Positions 1 to 8,561 of a stretch of DNA of 64,000 nt are shown here, piece after piece. Every line of letters starts with the position of its first letter. The stretch's first letter is position 1. The stretch covers positions 434,001-498,000 of the forward strand of contig NZ_JABFTX010000002.1 in NCBI RefSeq assembly GCF_021404305.1. Direction: 5' to 3'. A program made the position numbers and the translations under genes. Source of the DNA: Billgrantia ethanolica. GTDB taxonomy: Bacteria > Pseudomonadota > Gammaproteobacteria > Pseudomonadales > Halomonadaceae. The notes beneath the pieces are model-generated. The model worked only from the letters and a program-made list of their open reading frames with translations. It ran no database searches and was not told the DNA's origin.

Positions 1-354
1 CGCCTGCTGCCGCCCGACGCTCCCGGCGTGCCCGCCGAGGTGATCGATGCCGAATACCTCGGCGCCGACAGCATCGTACGGCTCAAGGTGGGTGACCAGC
101 AACTGCGCGCCCGTCTCGAGGGCAGGCCGTCGCTCGCTGCCGGCTCGCCCTGTCGGCTGCAGTGGCGCCGTGAATCGGCGCACTTCTTCGATGCAGGCGA
201 TGGACAGCGGCTGGCGATAGCGGGGCACGACCTGGCCGCACCGCCTGGCCGCCATCGCTTCGAGCCGGGCCTTGCCGGCGCTTCGACCCAAGAACGCGAG
301 GCGCGAGCCTCGTCCCATCCCGCAGGGAACGACTCTTCAGGAGTGAAACGATGA
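1..354 (+). CDS. ABC importer ATPase, C-terminal fragment (MalK/UgpC type)
   Basis: Only the last 117 residues are present; the frame is open from base 1, so the gene begins upstream. The remaining part has the short beta-rich pattern of the TOBE/OB-fold regulatory domain of sugar-importer ATPases (EYLGADSIVRLKVGDQQ near residues 15-31), followed by a low-complexity tail; Walker A/B lie outside the window. Its TGA overlaps the ATG of the next gene (ATGA, 351-354), which suggests translational coupling with the binding protein and two permeases that follow. The call rests mostly on this context, because the fragment alone is short. The substrate is not readable. Confidence 0.7.
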   Translation, partial: RLLPPDAPGVPAEVIDAEYLGADSIVRLKVGDQQLRARLEGRPSLAAGSPCRLQWRRESAHFFDAGDGQRLAIAGHDLAAPPGRHRFEPGLAGASTQEREARASSHPAGNDSSGVKR

Positions 355-1685
355 ACGCACGCTTCTCTCTATCAGGTGGCTGTTCAGCAGGTGGCAGTCT
401 CGTCAAGGGCGGCAGGCTGGGTGCCGCGGCGGTGGCCGGGCTGTTGGCCGCCGGTTCGCTGAGCGCCCAGGCCCAGACCGAGCTGACCATGTACTACCCG
501 GTGGCCGTGGGCGGTGCCCTGACCGACGTGATCGACGGTCTGGTGGCCGAGTTCGAGAACGAGCATCCGGATATTTCGGTGAATGCCATCTACGCCGGCA
601 ACTACGACGACACCCGAGTACGGGCAATGTCGGCCATCGAGGCAGGCAATGCGCCGCAGCTCTCGGTACTGTTCTCCATCGACCTGTTCGACCTGCTGGA
701 GCAGGACGCCATCGTCTCCTTCGACTCGGTGATCGAAACCGACGAGGAGCGCGAATGGCTCGACGGCTTCTACCCCGGTCTGATGGAGAACGGCCAGATC
801 GACGGTGAGACCTATGGCATTCCCTTCCAGCGCTCCACCATCGTGCTCTACTGGAACAAGGACGCCTTCGAGGCCGCCGGGCTCGACCCCGAGACGCCGC
901 CCGAGAACTGGGAGGAGATGGCGGAGATGGCCGCCGCGGTGCGCGAGGCCAGCAACGGCCAGCAGTGGGGCGTGATGGTGCCGTCCACCGGCTATCCCTA
1001 CTGGATGTTCCAGGCCTTCGCCTTCCAGAACGGTCACCGGCTGATGAACGAAGAGGGCACCGAGGTCTACTTCGACGACCCCGCCGCCATCGAGGCGCTG
1101 GAGTACTGGGTCTCCCTCTCCCAGGAGCATCAGGCCATGCCCGACGGCACCATCGAGTGGGGCACGCTGCGTCAGAACTTCATCGAGCAGGCCACGGCCA
1201 TGATGTGGCACACCACCGGCAACCTCACCGCGGTGCGTAACGAGGCCGGCTTCGACTTCGGCGTGGCGATGTTGCCCATGAACACCCAGCGTGGCAGCCC
1301 CACCGGAGGCGGCAACTTCTACCTGTTCAAGGACAGCACCGAGGAGGAGCAGCGCGCGGCGATGACCTTCATTCGCTGGATGACCGACCCCGAGCGCGCC
1401 GCGGCCTGGTCGATCGAGACCGGCTACATGGGCGTGAGTCCGGCCTCCTACGAGACCGAGGCGCTGCGCAACTACGTCGAGGAGTTCGCGCCGGCGGCGG
1501 TGGCCCGCGACCAGCTCGAGCACGCCACCGCGGAGCTGGCCACCTACCAGGGCGGACGGGTGCGCCGGGCGCTGGACAACGCCGTGCAGGCGGCATTGAC
1601 CGGCCAGATGTCGCCGGAGGAGGCGCTCAAGCAGGCCCAGGCGGAGGCGGACGCGGCGTTGCGCCGCTACGCGCGCTCTCGCTGA
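351..1685 (+). CDS. ABC transporter periplasmic binding protein, UgpB-like
   Basis: 444 residues, usual length for family-1 solute-binding proteins. There is a signal peptide (hydrophobic stretch about residues 22-38, cleavage after AQA near residue 41), then a typical UgpB/MalE-like fold with the early motif TELTMYYPVAVGG and a late TGGGNFYLFKDS segment. It would deliver a carbohydrate or glycerol-phosphate-like solute to the permeases encoded next. AGGAG at 339-343 precedes the ATG by 7 bases. The gene overlaps the ATPase fragment by 4 bases. UgpB-like proteins vary in ligand (glycerol-3-phosphate, glycerophosphodiesters, sugars), so the ligand is left open. Confidence 0.88.
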   Translation: MNARFSLSGGCSAGGSLVKGGRLGAAAVAGLLAAGSLSAQAQTELTMYYPVAVGGALTDVIDGLVAEFENEHPDISVNAIYAGNYDDTRVRAMSAIEAGNAPQLSVLFSIDLFDLLEQDAIVSFDSVIETDEEREWLDGFYPGLMENGQIDGETYGIPFQRSTIVLYWNKDAFEAAGLDPETPPENWEEMAEMAAAVREASNGQQWGVMVPSTGYPYWMFQAFAFQNGHRLMNEEGTEVYFDDPAAIEALEYWVSLSQEHQAMPDGTIEWGTLRQNFIEQATAMMWHTTGNLTAVRNEAGFDFGVAMLPMNTQRGSPTGGGNFYLFKDSTEEEQRAAMTFIRWMTDPERAAAWSIETGYMGVSPASYETEALRNYVEEFAPAAVARDQLEHATAELATYQGGRVRRALDNAVQAALTGQMSPEEALKQAQAEADAALRRYARSR

Positions 1686-1806
1686 GGCTTCGAAGGGCAT
1701 AACGTCGAAAAATCGAACCGACACAGATAGGGCGCTGGGGGCAAGGTCGAAGAGGAGGTCATTTGCTGGGGGTGAGGAGCATTGCTCCGAACGGGCTGGC
1801 CATGGA

Positions 1807-1914
1807 TGGCCAGCACCGGCCCTGCAAGCGGAGAAGGATGCGAGAGCGCCGCAGGGCAAATGTAGCGTTCAGGGAAGGATGCACAGCGTCTCCTCCTAGG
1901 CTTTGCCGCCGGTG
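1807..1914 (-). repeat. Dispersed palindromic repeat, copy A
   Basis: The 256-base gap between the binding protein and first permease holds a structured, non-coding block. Read on the minus strand it carries the ordered words GGCAAAGCC, ACGCTGTG, TCCCTG, CGCTAC and TTTGCC, which recur in the same order at 10732-10830 on the plus strand. Just outside, GGCCATGGATGGCC (near 1796-1812) can form a hairpin. It looks like a REP-type extragenic element. The similarity to copy B is moderate, and the ends are approximate. Confidence 0.55.
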
Positions 1915-1941
1915 CCGCCATGGCGCAGGAGGCCAACCCGA

Positions 1942-2826
1942 GTGATACGAAACGCCGACCGTCGTATGCAGATCTACGGTGCGCTGTTGCTGCTGCCGGC
2001 GGCGGTGCTGCTCGGCACCTTCGCCTACCTGCCCACCGTGGCGACGTTGATCAACAGCTTCTTCCTGCCCGGCTTTCGCGGCGCGCCGCCGGAGTTCGTC
2101 GGGCTGGAGAACTACGCCATGCTGGTGGAGGACCGCACCTTCTGGCGGGTGGCGCGCAACAACCTGATCTATGCCCTCGGCACCATCCCCACCTCCATCG
2201 CCCTGGCGCTGGGCATGGCGCTGTTCGTCAACGCCCGCCTGCCGGGGCGCGGCTTCGTGCGCATGGCCTATTTCACCCCGACCATCCTGCCGATGATCGC
2301 CGCGGCCAACATCTGGATGTTCTTCTATGCGCCGCAGATCGGCCTGTTCAACAAGTTGCTTGGCGCGCTGGGGCTCTCCGGGGTCAACTGGCTGGGCGAC
2401 CCCAGCGTGGCGCTGACCTCGGTGATCGTGATGACGGTATGGAAGGAGGCCGGTTTCTTCATGATCTTCTACCTGGCGGCGCTGCAGAGCATCCCGCCGG
2501 AGCTGAAGGAGGCCTCGGATCTGGAGGGCACCAGCCGCTGGAGCTTCTTCTGGCGGGTGACCTTCCCACTCTTGATGCCGACCACGCTGTTCGTGCTGAT
2601 CAATGCCCTGATCAACGCCGTGCGGGTGGTCGATCACCTGTTCATCCTGACCAAGGGCGGGCCCAACAACGCCACCAACCTGCTGCTCTACTACGTCTAC
2701 GAGAATGCCTTCTCGTTCTTCGACCGCACCTATGCCGCCACCATCACCGTGGTGATCCTGCTGGTGCTGGCGGTGGTGGCCACGCTCAAGTTCACCGTGA
2801 TCGACCGCAGGACGCACTATCAATGA
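1942..2826 (+). CDS. ABC transporter permease, UgpA-like
   Basis: 294 residues from a GTG start chosen because AGGAGG at 1927-1932 lies 9 bases upstream; an alternative TTG further upstream has no such site and falls in repeat A. Six hydrophobic segments and the binding-protein-dependent transport (BPD) loop around EASDLEGTSRWSFFWRVTFP mark it as the MalF/UgpA-type inner-membrane permease. The EAA-like loop contacts the ATPase. Its TGA overlaps the ATG of the second permease. It forms a heterodimer with the next gene product to import the solute captured by the UgpB-like protein. Confidence 0.88.
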   Translation: MIRNADRRMQIYGALLLLPAAVLLGTFAYLPTVATLINSFFLPGFRGAPPEFVGLENYAMLVEDRTFWRVARNNLIYALGTIPTSIALALGMALFVNARLPGRGFVRMAYFTPTILPMIAAANIWMFFYAPQIGLFNKLLGALGLSGVNWLGDPSVALTSVIVMTVWKEAGFFMIFYLAALQSIPPELKEASDLEGTSRWSFFWRVTFPLLMPTTLFVLINALINAVRVVDHLFILTKGGPNNATNLLLYYVYENAFSFFDRTYAATITVVILLVLAVVATLKFTVIDRRTHYQ

Positions 2827-3665
2827 ACCGAGCCATCAGCCCCGCCGCCAGCCGCTTCGCCCTGCGCGTGCCGAGTCTCGAGACCACGGCCGCCTGGCTG
2901 CTGGCCATCATCTGGATCTTTCCGCTGCTCTACGCCATCTGGGCCGCCTTCCATCCGCCGGCCTACATGGTGCGCTTCGATCTGTTCGCTCCGATCACGC
3001 TGGACAACTTCGCCAACGCCTGGGCCCAGGCGCCGTTTGCCCGCTATTACCTCAACACCTTCCTGCTGGTCACCGGGGTGGTGCTGGCGCAGTTCGTGGT
3101 CTGCACCCTGGCAGCCTTCGCCTTCGCCCGCTTTCCCATTCCCGGGCGCGACGTGCTGTTCATGCTGGTGCTGATCCAGCTGTTCGTGTTCCCCGAGGTG
3201 CTGATCGTGGAGAACTACCGTATCGCCAGTGGGCTGGGGCTGGTCGACACCATCACCGGCATCGGCCTGCCTTACGTGGCCAGCGCCTTCGGCATCTTCC
3301 TGCTGCGCCAGACCTTCAAGACCATCCCCCGCGAGCTGGAGGAGGCCGCCCGGGTGGAGGGCTGCGGTTGGATGGCGATCCTGCTCAAGGTCTATGTGCC
3401 CCTGGCCAAGCCCACCTACCTGGCCTACGGCCTGGTCTCGATCAGCCACCACTGGAACAACTTCCTGTGGCCGCTGGTGGTCACCAACTCGGTGGAGAGC
3501 CGCCCGCTCACCGTGGGGCTCGGCATCTTCTCGGCGCCGGAAACCGGCGTCAACTGGGCCACCGTCAGCGCCGCCACGCTGCTCAGCATCGCGCCGCTGC
3601 TGGTCGCCTTCCTGCTGTTCCAGCGCCAGTTCGTGCAGTCGTTCCTCAGGGCGGGGATTCGCTGA
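2823..3665 (+). CDS. ABC transporter permease, UgpE-like
   Basis: 280 residues starting MNRAISP, overlapping the previous stop by 4 bases. Six membrane segments and the MalG/UgpE loop (PRELEEAARVEGCGWMAI) identify the second permease subunit. The gene order ATPase, binding protein, permease, permease makes this a complete importer once the upstream end of the ATPase is included. Downstream there is only a weak imperfect hairpin (3682-3705), so some read-through into the next gene is possible. Confidence 0.88.
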   Translation: MNRAISPAASRFALRVPSLETTAAWLLAIIWIFPLLYAIWAAFHPPAYMVRFDLFAPITLDNFANAWAQAPFARYYLNTFLLVTGVVLAQFVVCTLAAFAFARFPIPGRDVLFMLVLIQLFVFPEVLIVENYRIASGLGLVDTITGIGLPYVASAFGIFLLRQTFKTIPRELEEAARVEGCGWMAILLKVYVPLAKPTYLAYGLVSISHHWNNFLWPLVVTNSVESRPLTVGLGIFSAPETGVNWATVSAATLLSIAPLLVAFLLFQRQFVQSFLRAGIR

Positions 3666-3714
3666 CGTTCTCATTGACTACCCTTGGGGGTGAATGCACC
3701 CAAGGAGAGATGTC

Positions 3715-4482
3715 ATGGCTCAAGGACAGCCAGTGGGGCAGGGCAAGCAGGCCAAGCTATACCGCATGGTCATGAAGGAGCACCTGTGCCCCTTCGGCCT
3801 CAAGAGCAAGGACCTGCTGGAGCGCAAGGGCTTCGAGGTGGAGGATCACCATTTGTCCACGCGGGAGGAGACGGAGGCGTTCAAGGAAGAGCAGGGCGTC
3901 GATACTACGCCCCAGGCCTTCATCGATGGCCAGCGTATCGGCGGCTACGACGAGCTGCGCGAGCATTTCGGGCTGGATTCGCCGGGCGAGGATGAGACCA
4001 CCTACCAGCCGGTGATCGCGCTGTTCGCCACGGCGCTGCTGATGGGCTTCGCCGTGAGCTGGACCGCAACCGGCTCGCTGGTGAGCGCGAGAATGCCGGA
4101 GTACTTCGTGGCCATTGCCATGACCCTGCTGGGGCTGCAGAAGCTCAAGGACGTGGAGAGCTTCAGCACCATGTTTCTCAATTACGACCTGCTGGCTCAG
4201 CGCCAGGTGCGCTATGGCTACGTCTATCCCTATGCCGAGACGCTGGCAGGCATTCTGATGCTGGCCGGGGCGCTGGTATGGCTGGCCGCTCCCGTGGCGC
4301 TGTTCATCGGCACGGTGGGCGCCGTCTCGGTGTTCAAGGCGGTCTACATCGACAAGCGAGAACTCAAGTGCGCCTGCGTGGGTGGCGACAGCAAGGTGCC
4401 GCTGGGCTTCGTGTCGCTCACCGAGAATTTGATCATGATCGCCATGGGGCTATGGATGCCGCTGCGCATGTACCTCCTATAG
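3715..4482 (+). CDS. Glutaredoxin domain fused to MauE/DoxX-like membrane domain
   Basis: 255 residues from the ATG at 3715, which has GGAGAG about 7 bases upstream. Residues about 10-85 are a glutaredoxin-like thioredoxin fold with CPFG in place of the usual CPYC/CPFC and a TPQAFIDGQRIGGYDEL segment that matches the glutathione-binding cis-Pro/GG region. Residues about 100-255 have four hydrophobic segments and resemble the MauE (methylamine utilization) family, with a CACVGG motif near residue 220 that may be a redox pair. The protein is probably a membrane-anchored thiol-redox carrier. It is convergent with the diguanylate cyclase gene, with only 2 bases between stops. The exact partner is unknown. 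Confidence 0.8.
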   Translation: MAQGQPVGQGKQAKLYRMVMKEHLCPFGLKSKDLLERKGFEVEDHHLSTREETEAFKEEQGVDTTPQAFIDGQRIGGYDELREHFGLDSPGEDETTYQPVIALFATALLMGFAVSWTATGSLVSARMPEYFVAIAMTLLGLQKLKDVESFSTMFLNYDLLAQRQVRYGYVYPYAETLAGILMLAGALVWLAAPVALFIGTVGAVSVFKAVYIDKRELKCACVGGDSKVPLGFVSLTENLIMIAMGLWMPLRMYLL

Positions 4483-4484
4483 CC

Positions 4485-5828
4485 TCAGCGTTTCGTCTCG
4501 GCATCGCGTGCCGGCAGTGGCTCGGCATGAGGCATGTTCCGCTGCGCCTGTGTCGAGGGGCCACCTTCCTGTAGCTGCGCCAGTACGCAGCGGTTACGCC
4601 CTTCGCGCTTGGCCTGATAGAGCGCTTCGTCGGCTAGCGACAGCAGCGTCGAGGGCGGCATGGCTGAGGTGGGGCGGGCCACGGCAACACCGATGCTGAT
4701 CGTGACCACCGCTGAGTGGGGTACGCCTGCGTTGGGTATGGCCAGGGCTTCGATGCCCTGGCGAATACGCTCGGCGGCCTGGAACGCCGAAGAGGCTGAG
4801 GCGTTGGGCATCAGCACGACGAACTCCTCGCCGCCATAGCGCACCACCAGGTCGAGCTCGTGGCGCACATGGTGCTGTATCTCCTGCGCAACCTGGCGCA
4901 GGCAGACGTCGCCCTCGAGATGACCGTAGCGGTCGTTGTAGTTCTTGAAGCAGTCGATATCGAGAACCAGCATGCCGAGCCTCGTTCGCTCGGCGATGGC
5001 CTCGTTCCAGCGCTGCGCCAACACCTCGTCAAAATGGCGACGATTGGCCACCCCGGTCAAGGGGTCGGTGGTCGAGATCCTGGCCAGGGTCTGGTTGTCC
5101 TGCAGCGTGGCTTCGTTGCCGAGTCGTTCACGCAGCAGCAGCAGATAGGCCTGGCGCTCGCTGAACTCCAGTCGGTAGTTGGCCAGCAGCGTGAAGACGG
5201 CACTCGAGGTAAAGACAACCAACGTGTTGATCTTCACGGCATTGTCGGTGTGCCCATAAGGAATCACGAAGCTCGTCATGATGATGGCGCAGAGCAGCGA
5301 GGAGAGCAGGGCGAAGCCGAAGCGCAACGAGAAGACGATATTGCCCACCAGCAGGATCAAGCCGAACGAGAAGGTATCGAGAAACGAGTAGGGGGAATCC
5401 GAGAGGTAGAAGTTCACGTTGGAGAGCAGCATGGCGATGACGATGGTGGCCGCCATGGTCGCCTCGCGCAGGATCGGCGAGAGTCCGCGGTAGATGGCGT
5501 AGAGGGCCGCCAGGCCCAAGGGCGTCATCAGGCCGAAACGCAGCCAGGCCGCGGTCAGCAGGGATTCGGGCCTGATCACATAGTCATTGAAGATGTACAG
5601 ATTGTAGATGACCAGCGCCAATAGGCCGGCGATCACCAAGAGATGGCTACGCCGGGCGGAGGTGTCGGCCTCGAAGCGGGCCTCTACCGCAGGGCTGAAG
5701 CGCAGGCGATACCAGGGCCTGAGCAGGTCGGCCTCTACGGCGCTCAATAAGGTGTCTTTCACGGCCGGTCCCCCATCGCTGGCACCGTTCTCGATCATGG
5801 TGCTCTGGAAGGGATATCGGCCGCTCAT
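4485..5828 (-). CDS. Membrane diguanylate cyclase (GGDEF protein)
   Basis: 447 residues. The N-terminal half has about six hydrophobic segments (residues about 62-215) and a short helical linker follows. A GGDEF domain runs from about 255 to 420 with TDPLTGVANRR and the active-site GGEEF at residues 332-336, so it should make cyclic-di-GMP. The inhibitory I-site RxxD that normally sits five residues before GGEEF reads HELD, so product inhibition through this site is probably weak or absent. The C-terminal 30 residues are hydrophilic and unassigned. The gene stands alone on the minus strand. The input signal sensed by the membrane part is unknown. Confidence 0.9.
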   Translation of the reverse strand: MSGRYPFQSTMIENGASDGGPAVKDTLLSAVEADLLRPWYRLRFSPAVEARFEADTSARRSHLLVIAGLLALVIYNLYIFNDYVIRPESLLTAAWLRFGLMTPLGLAALYAIYRGLSPILREATMAATIVIAMLLSNVNFYLSDSPYSFLDTFSFGLILLVGNIVFSLRFGFALLSSLLCAIIMTSFVIPYGHTDNAVKINTLVVFTSSAVFTLLANYRLEFSERQAYLLLLRERLGNEATLQDNQTLARISTTDPLTGVANRRHFDEVLAQRWNEAIAERTRLGMLVLDIDCFKNYNDRYGHLEGDVCLRQVAQEIQHHVRHELDLVVRYGGEEFVVLMPNASASSAFQAAERIRQGIEALAIPNAGVPHSAVVTISIGVAVARPTSAMPPSTLLSLADEALYQAKREGRNRCVLAQLQEGGPSTQAQRNMPHAEPLPARDAETKR

Positions 5829-5845
5829 TACCTAACTTAACTTTT

Positions 5846-6415
5846 TTATGCCTCTGTTATGCCTCTTACCCGCGCTGCCAGCCCGAAGACGTGCCGGTCC
5901 TCGGCGCCGAGTTCTGCCAGAGCATCGGCCAGATGCAGAAGGTAGTCGCGGTTGGCGCCGCTGGGGCCGTGAGCGACGGCGATCTGGTGGGCCATTTCGT
6001 CGAGCGGGGCGGCGCCGAGAAAGGCGGCATTGTCCGCCGTGGCCAGATAGATCAGCCCCTCGGCATGGTCGCCCTCGGCGAAATGCAGCGTCACCCGCTC
6101 GCGCAGGTAACCGTTCTTCTCGCGCACGTCGAGCGGGCCAAGCACCTCGGCGTCAATACGATAGGCCATGCCTTGGCAGAGCGCGCCGGGAGATTCGATC
6201 AGCGTTGCCACGCGCCCCGGCGCCCCCGGCGTGCCGCGATGATCGTGGGAGCCCTGCCAGAAGCGTCGCGCCCAGCCTTGGATATGGGCGGGGCGGCGCT
6301 CGTGGAAGGGGAACTCCGCCTTCCAGATCAGCGAGCCATAGCCGAACAGCCACAGGGTCTGGTCGGTCGCGAAGAAGTTTCTTTGTCGATTGAGTGACGT
6401 GGTATCGACGGTCAT
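5846..6415 (-). CDS. Gamma-glutamylcyclotransferase, ChaC-like
   Basis: 189 residues starting MTVDTTSLNRQRNFF. The signature WLFGYGSLIWKAEF near residue 20-33 is the substrate-binding YGSL loop of ChaC/GGCT proteins, and the conserved acid-containing REKNGYLRERV region follows. ChaC enzymes cleave glutathione to 5-oxoproline and Cys-Gly in the cytosol. The ATG overlaps the stop of the upstream EamA transporter gene (ATGA on the minus strand, 6415-6412), so the two are co-translated. A longer upstream reading frame is open but is the shadow of the transporter gene. Confidence 0.88.
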   Translation of the reverse strand: MTVDTTSLNRQRNFFATDQTLWLFGYGSLIWKAEFPFHERRPAHIQGWARRFWQGSHDHRGTPGAPGRVATLIESPGALCQGMAYRIDAEVLGPLDVREKNGYLRERVTLHFAEGDHAEGLIYLATADNAAFLGAAPLDEMAHQIAVAHGPSGANRDYLLHLADALAELGAEDRHVFGLAARVRGITEA

Positions 6416-7311
6416 ATGTTGCGTGTGGTTCTGCGTATGAGCGGTTGGGTCAGCGTCTGGGCCATGAGTACCCCGGCCAGCACCAGCACGCCACCGACCA
6501 GATGGAACAGGGCAATGCGTTCGCCGAGGTAGGCCATGGCGATCAGCGCGCTGAACAGCGGCATGAGGTTGATGAAGATGCTGGCCTGACTGGCGCCGAT
6601 CTGGCGGATGGCGCGCATCCACAGATAGGTGGTGACGATGGAGGCGGGTATGCCGGCATACAGGATCAGCCAGACGTTATGGCTCTCCACCGGGGTCATC
6701 GGCCCCATCAGGTAGGGCGGCAGCAGGAACAGCACGGCGAACACCACCTGGGCGTAGAGCAGCACCCAGGGCGGCAGGTCCAGCGGCCAGCGCTTGAGCA
6801 TCACCCCGTAGAGCGCGTAGCAGGTCGCCGCCACCACCATCAGCAGGTCGCCGAGCGCCACTTCCAGTTCCAGCAGCGAGAGCGGGTCGCCGCGACCGAG
6901 CAGCACCAGCACGCCGAACAGGGCGACGAGCCCGCCGACGGTGCCGCCGAGGCTGGGTGCTTCGCGCAGGATCAGTGCACTGAGCAACACCGTCAGCAGC
7001 GGCACCATGGCGGCCAGGATGCCCATGTTGGTGGCCGAGGTGGTCTCGGCGGCCACGTAGGCGAGCCCCTGCCACAGCCCCATGCCGAGCAGGCCCAGAG
7101 TGGCGAGCTTGGCCCATTCGCGGCGGATGGTTTGGCGATGATGCCAGGCGGCCGGCAGCAGGAAGGGCGTGAGCACCAGCAGCGCCAGCACCCAGCGCAG
7201 GAAGGCGATGCTGCTGGGGGCGATGGCGCCTACGGTGAGCTGATTGATGGTCATGTTGCCCGACCAGATCAGCACGGCACCCAGCGGGGGCAGGAAATAG
7301 AGCAGCGGCAT
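6412..7311 (-). CDS. EamA/DMT-family transporter
   Basis: 299 residues from the ATG at 7311, preceded by GAGAGG on the minus strand; two in-frame ATGs further upstream lack a site. Ten hydrophobic segments in two EamA repeats are visible, with the typical IAFLRWVLALLVLTPF and TSATNMGILAAMVPLLTVLLS stretches. These inner-membrane carriers usually export amino acids or other metabolites; the substrate cannot be read. It forms a two-gene operon with the ChaC-like gene, which may hint at thiol or glutamate-derivative traffic, but that is inference. Confidence 0.88.
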   Translation of the reverse strand: MPLLYFLPPLGAVLIWSGNMTINQLTVGAIAPSSIAFLRWVLALLVLTPFLLPAAWHHRQTIRREWAKLATLGLLGMGLWQGLAYVAAETTSATNMGILAAMVPLLTVLLSALILREAPSLGGTVGGLVALFGVLVLLGRGDPLSLLELEVALGDLLMVVAATCYALYGVMLKRWPLDLPPWVLLYAQVVFAVLFLLPPYLMGPMTPVESHNVWLILYAGIPASIVTTYLWMRAIRQIGASQASIFINLMPLFSALIAMAYLGERIALFHLVGGVLVLAGVLMAQTLTQPLIRRTTRNI

Positions 7312-7504
7312 GGTGCCTCTCGACATGGTGTGGCCCCGCTGTGCCGGGGCTCGCGAAAGCCACATGATATCGGTCTGGTGCCTGGGTGCAAATCATGAGG
7401 AAGCTAACCGGTTGCCGGGCGTCGGGCTGGCGTTCGCTGGGCTTGGTCTACCCTAATAAGGGCGAGTTATGCCAACACACACAACGCTAACGTCGAGGTG
7501 AACC

Positions 7505-7930
7505 ATGGAGCATCGACACTACGGATGGATGGCACTGTGTACCGCACTGGGGCTGATCGTCTTCGCCGGCCACGTGCAGGCCGAATCGCACGGCGACGAC
7601 CCCGCCCTCGAGGACGCCGTCGCCTATGCGGGCCGCTGGGCGACCGAGCCAGCCCTGTGTGCGCGAGACGAGGAGGATCAAGCCATTACACTTGGCCCGT
7701 CACGTATTGAGGGCGGCGAGGCCACGTGTGACATGGAGGTCACGGAAGAGGGAGACAACCTCTGGGAGGCCCAGCTCGATTGCCCGGCCGATGACATGGC
7801 CACGGACGAACGGATTCGCATGTCGCTCGAAGCGGGAGACGAGGCGGAAGATGACGTGCTGACGCTGACCTACCTCGACCGCGAGGACCTCGAGATAACC
7901 CTGATGCGCTGCCCCGGGCCCGGCGAGTGA
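7505..7930 (+). CDS. Small secreted acidic protein, function unknown
   Basis: 141 residues with a clear signal peptide (hydrophobic residues 9-23, cleavage after VQA near 26). The mature part is rich in Asp and Glu, as expected for an exported protein of a halophile, and has four cysteines (LCAR, TCDM, DCPA, RCPG) that could form two disulfides in the periplasm. GAGGTGAACC precedes the ATG. It is followed directly by a strong hairpin and stands alone between two minus-strand genes. No family is recognised. Confidence 0.75.
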   Translation: MEHRHYGWMALCTALGLIVFAGHVQAESHGDDPALEDAVAYAGRWATEPALCARDEEDQAITLGPSRIEGGEATCDMEVTEEGDNLWEAQLDCPADDMATDERIRMSLEAGDEAEDDVLTLTYLDREDLEITLMRCPGPGE

Positions 7931-7959
7931 GCGACACCCACGCATGTGCGAACTTGAAC

Positions 7960-7991
7960 GCAGCGAGCCCCACCGAGGTGGGGCTCGCTGC
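7960..7991 (+). terminator. Hairpin terminator after the 141-residue gene
   Basis: A 15-base arm GCAGCGAGCCCCACC pairs with GGTGGGGCTCGCTGC across a two- to four-base loop. There is no clear T-run. It sits between two converging genes and can serve both strands. Confidence 0.75.
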
Positions 7992-8037
7992 TATCTGCTG
8001 CATTTATACTGGCTAGTACCTAGTGCTAGCTCGCAGC

Positions 8038-8289
8038 TCAGATACCGAGAATCTCCTTGGCCTCGTTCAGCGCCTCTTCGGACTGGGCGTGGTCGCCATC
8101 GTTGTGGTACTGCTCGCCCTGTTCACGCAGCTCGCGCACCCGTGCGAGTTCGTCCTCGCTGAGCTGGGCAACCTTGGCGTCATCCGCCAGCGCCTCGTCG
8201 ATCTCTGACATGAGCATGGGGCACTGGCCGGCCCAGGCGGGCGCCATGAAGGCCATCAGCACCATTGCGGCAAAGAGCTTCTTGATCAT
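8038..8289 (-). CDS. Small periplasmic protein, helical, function unknown
   Basis: 83 residues from the ATG at 8289 (MIKKLFAAMVLMAF), with a standard signal peptide ending in AWA near residue 20. The mature part contains CPML and then mostly acidic helices (DDAKVAQLSEDELARVRELREQ). The start is chosen because it begins the signal peptide and follows AGGAACCC on the minus strand; the upstream extension has no signal or site. It resembles short uncharacterised periplasmic proteins common in Halomonas, but no function is known. The single cysteine at the mature N-terminus is not in a lipobox. Confidence 0.7.
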   Translation of the reverse strand: MIKKLFAAMVLMAFMAPAWAGQCPMLMSEIDEALADDAKVAQLSEDELARVRELREQGEQYHNDGDHAQSEEALNEAKEILGI

Positions 8290-8561
8290 TGTGGGTTCCT
8301 CCCGTCGGGCGCAGCCCCGTCGTTGCCACTTGGCCGGCCCTGCAATTTGTCGATATCCCGCTACCGTCCGGGCGCCACTCAAGCCGGTGACGCACCGTGT
8401 TCCGGTCTGGCGCTGTCAGTATAGATGGCCGCTGCGCTTCCTACCGAAACGATGAAATGGTAGCTATGACGCAATCGACGGGAGCTAGCGACAGGAGGGG
8501 TTAACTCATAGGGTGTATAATTAATTATTATTCATTGTGGATAAAAGGGAAGAATATCGTT

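Noticed and set aside
384..1859. Long open frame antisense to the binding-protein gene
   Set aside because: Shadow of the real gene in GC-rich DNA; composition and lack of motifs or ribosome site rule it out.
1920..3665. 581-codon open frame spanning both permeases
   Set aside because: The first 301 codons are UgpA read in a wrong frame; the real gene starts at 2823.
3682..3705. Possible terminator after the ABC permease gene
   Set aside because: The stem has a two-base bulge, no T-run and overlaps the leader of the next gene; too weak to call.
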